64,000 nt of DNA from Mycolicibacterium aurum (GTDB taxonomy: Bacteria > Actinomycetota > Actinomycetes > Mycobacteriales > Mycobacteriaceae). A program made the position numbers and the translations under genes. Below the pieces are notes generated by a model that was given only the letters and a program-made list of their open reading frames with translations, was not told where the DNA came from and searched no databases. This document shows, piece by piece, positions 60,734 through 64,000 of the stretch (its first letter is position 1; each line of letters begins with the position of its first letter). The DNA lies in contig LT549889.1 of NCBI GenBank assembly GCA_900078775.1, positions 1,860,001 to 1,924,000 on the forward strand, written 5' to 3'.

Positions 60734-64000
<3,267 letters not shown>

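Overview
The window is high-GC actinobacterial chromosome. The gene content points to a Mycobacterium, most likely a non-tuberculous, Mycolicibacterium-type species. The evidence is rbpA beside separate lnt and ppm1 genes, a fused cobI-cobJ, a six-gene mce operon, Mce3R-like double TetR regulators, a DevS/DosT-type sensor kinase, and many genes with a TANNNT -10 box 6-9 nt before the start codon (leaderless mRNAs). I saw no tRNA, rRNA, CRISPR array, insertion sequence or prophage. Genes are tightly packed; only the mce promoter region (29549-29864) exceeds 300 bases without a gene.

Region 1 (1-10.3 kb) is a cobalamin locus. It has the end of cobM and cobK on the plus strand, cobG-cobH-cobIJ on the minus strand, and cobN on the plus strand. 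Two small ORFs, one His-rich, lie between cobG and cobN. Behind cobIJ sit a TetR regulator and a phosphotransferase-fold protein; the TetR promoter carries TGACA-N2-TGTCA operators.

Region 2 (10.3-18.5 kb) is core metabolism and envelope: two PPOX-fold paralogues flanking purU, fxsA, an amidohydrolase, lnt-ppm1 for lipoprotein acylation and polyprenol-phosphate-mannose synthesis, rbpA with a clear terminator, a small zinc-finger protein and a lipoprotein.

Region 3 (18.5-27.2 kb) is accessory: a type-B carboxylesterase (LipT-like), a copper amine oxidase, a kinase-fold/lipocalin-like fusion whose promoter carries the same TGACA-N2-TGTCA operator as region 1, a UPF0060 membrane protein, an SCO6745-like protein, and divergent gntR-gntK with a palindromic operator.

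Region 4 (27.2-42.7 kb) looks like a lipid or sterol-type import and catabolism island. An mceABCDEF operon without adjacent yrbE permease genes ends in a small secreted protein. It is flanked by two collinear double-TetR (Mce3R-like) regulators, one co-transcribed with an amine-dehydrogenase-like oxidoreductase. Next come an SDR and a pair of acyl-CoA dehydrogenases under one strong promoter, and a divergent SnoaL-like protein.

Region 5 (42.7-59.7 kb) holds a nitroreductase, a NarL-type two-component system, an acyl-CoA thioesterase-like protein, an EamA exporter, a polyamine-type ABC importer (potA, potD, potB, potC), an NCS1 permease, an epoxide hydrolase, a membrane adenylate cyclase, a lipoprotein, an FMN-dependent monooxygenase and a multi-pass membrane protein.

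Region 6 (59.7-64 kb) is dormancy/redox-like: a universal stress protein preceded by a DosR-box-like site, a DevS-type haem-GAF kinase with no devR beside it, a second universal stress protein, and a truncated MFS transporter at the window edge.
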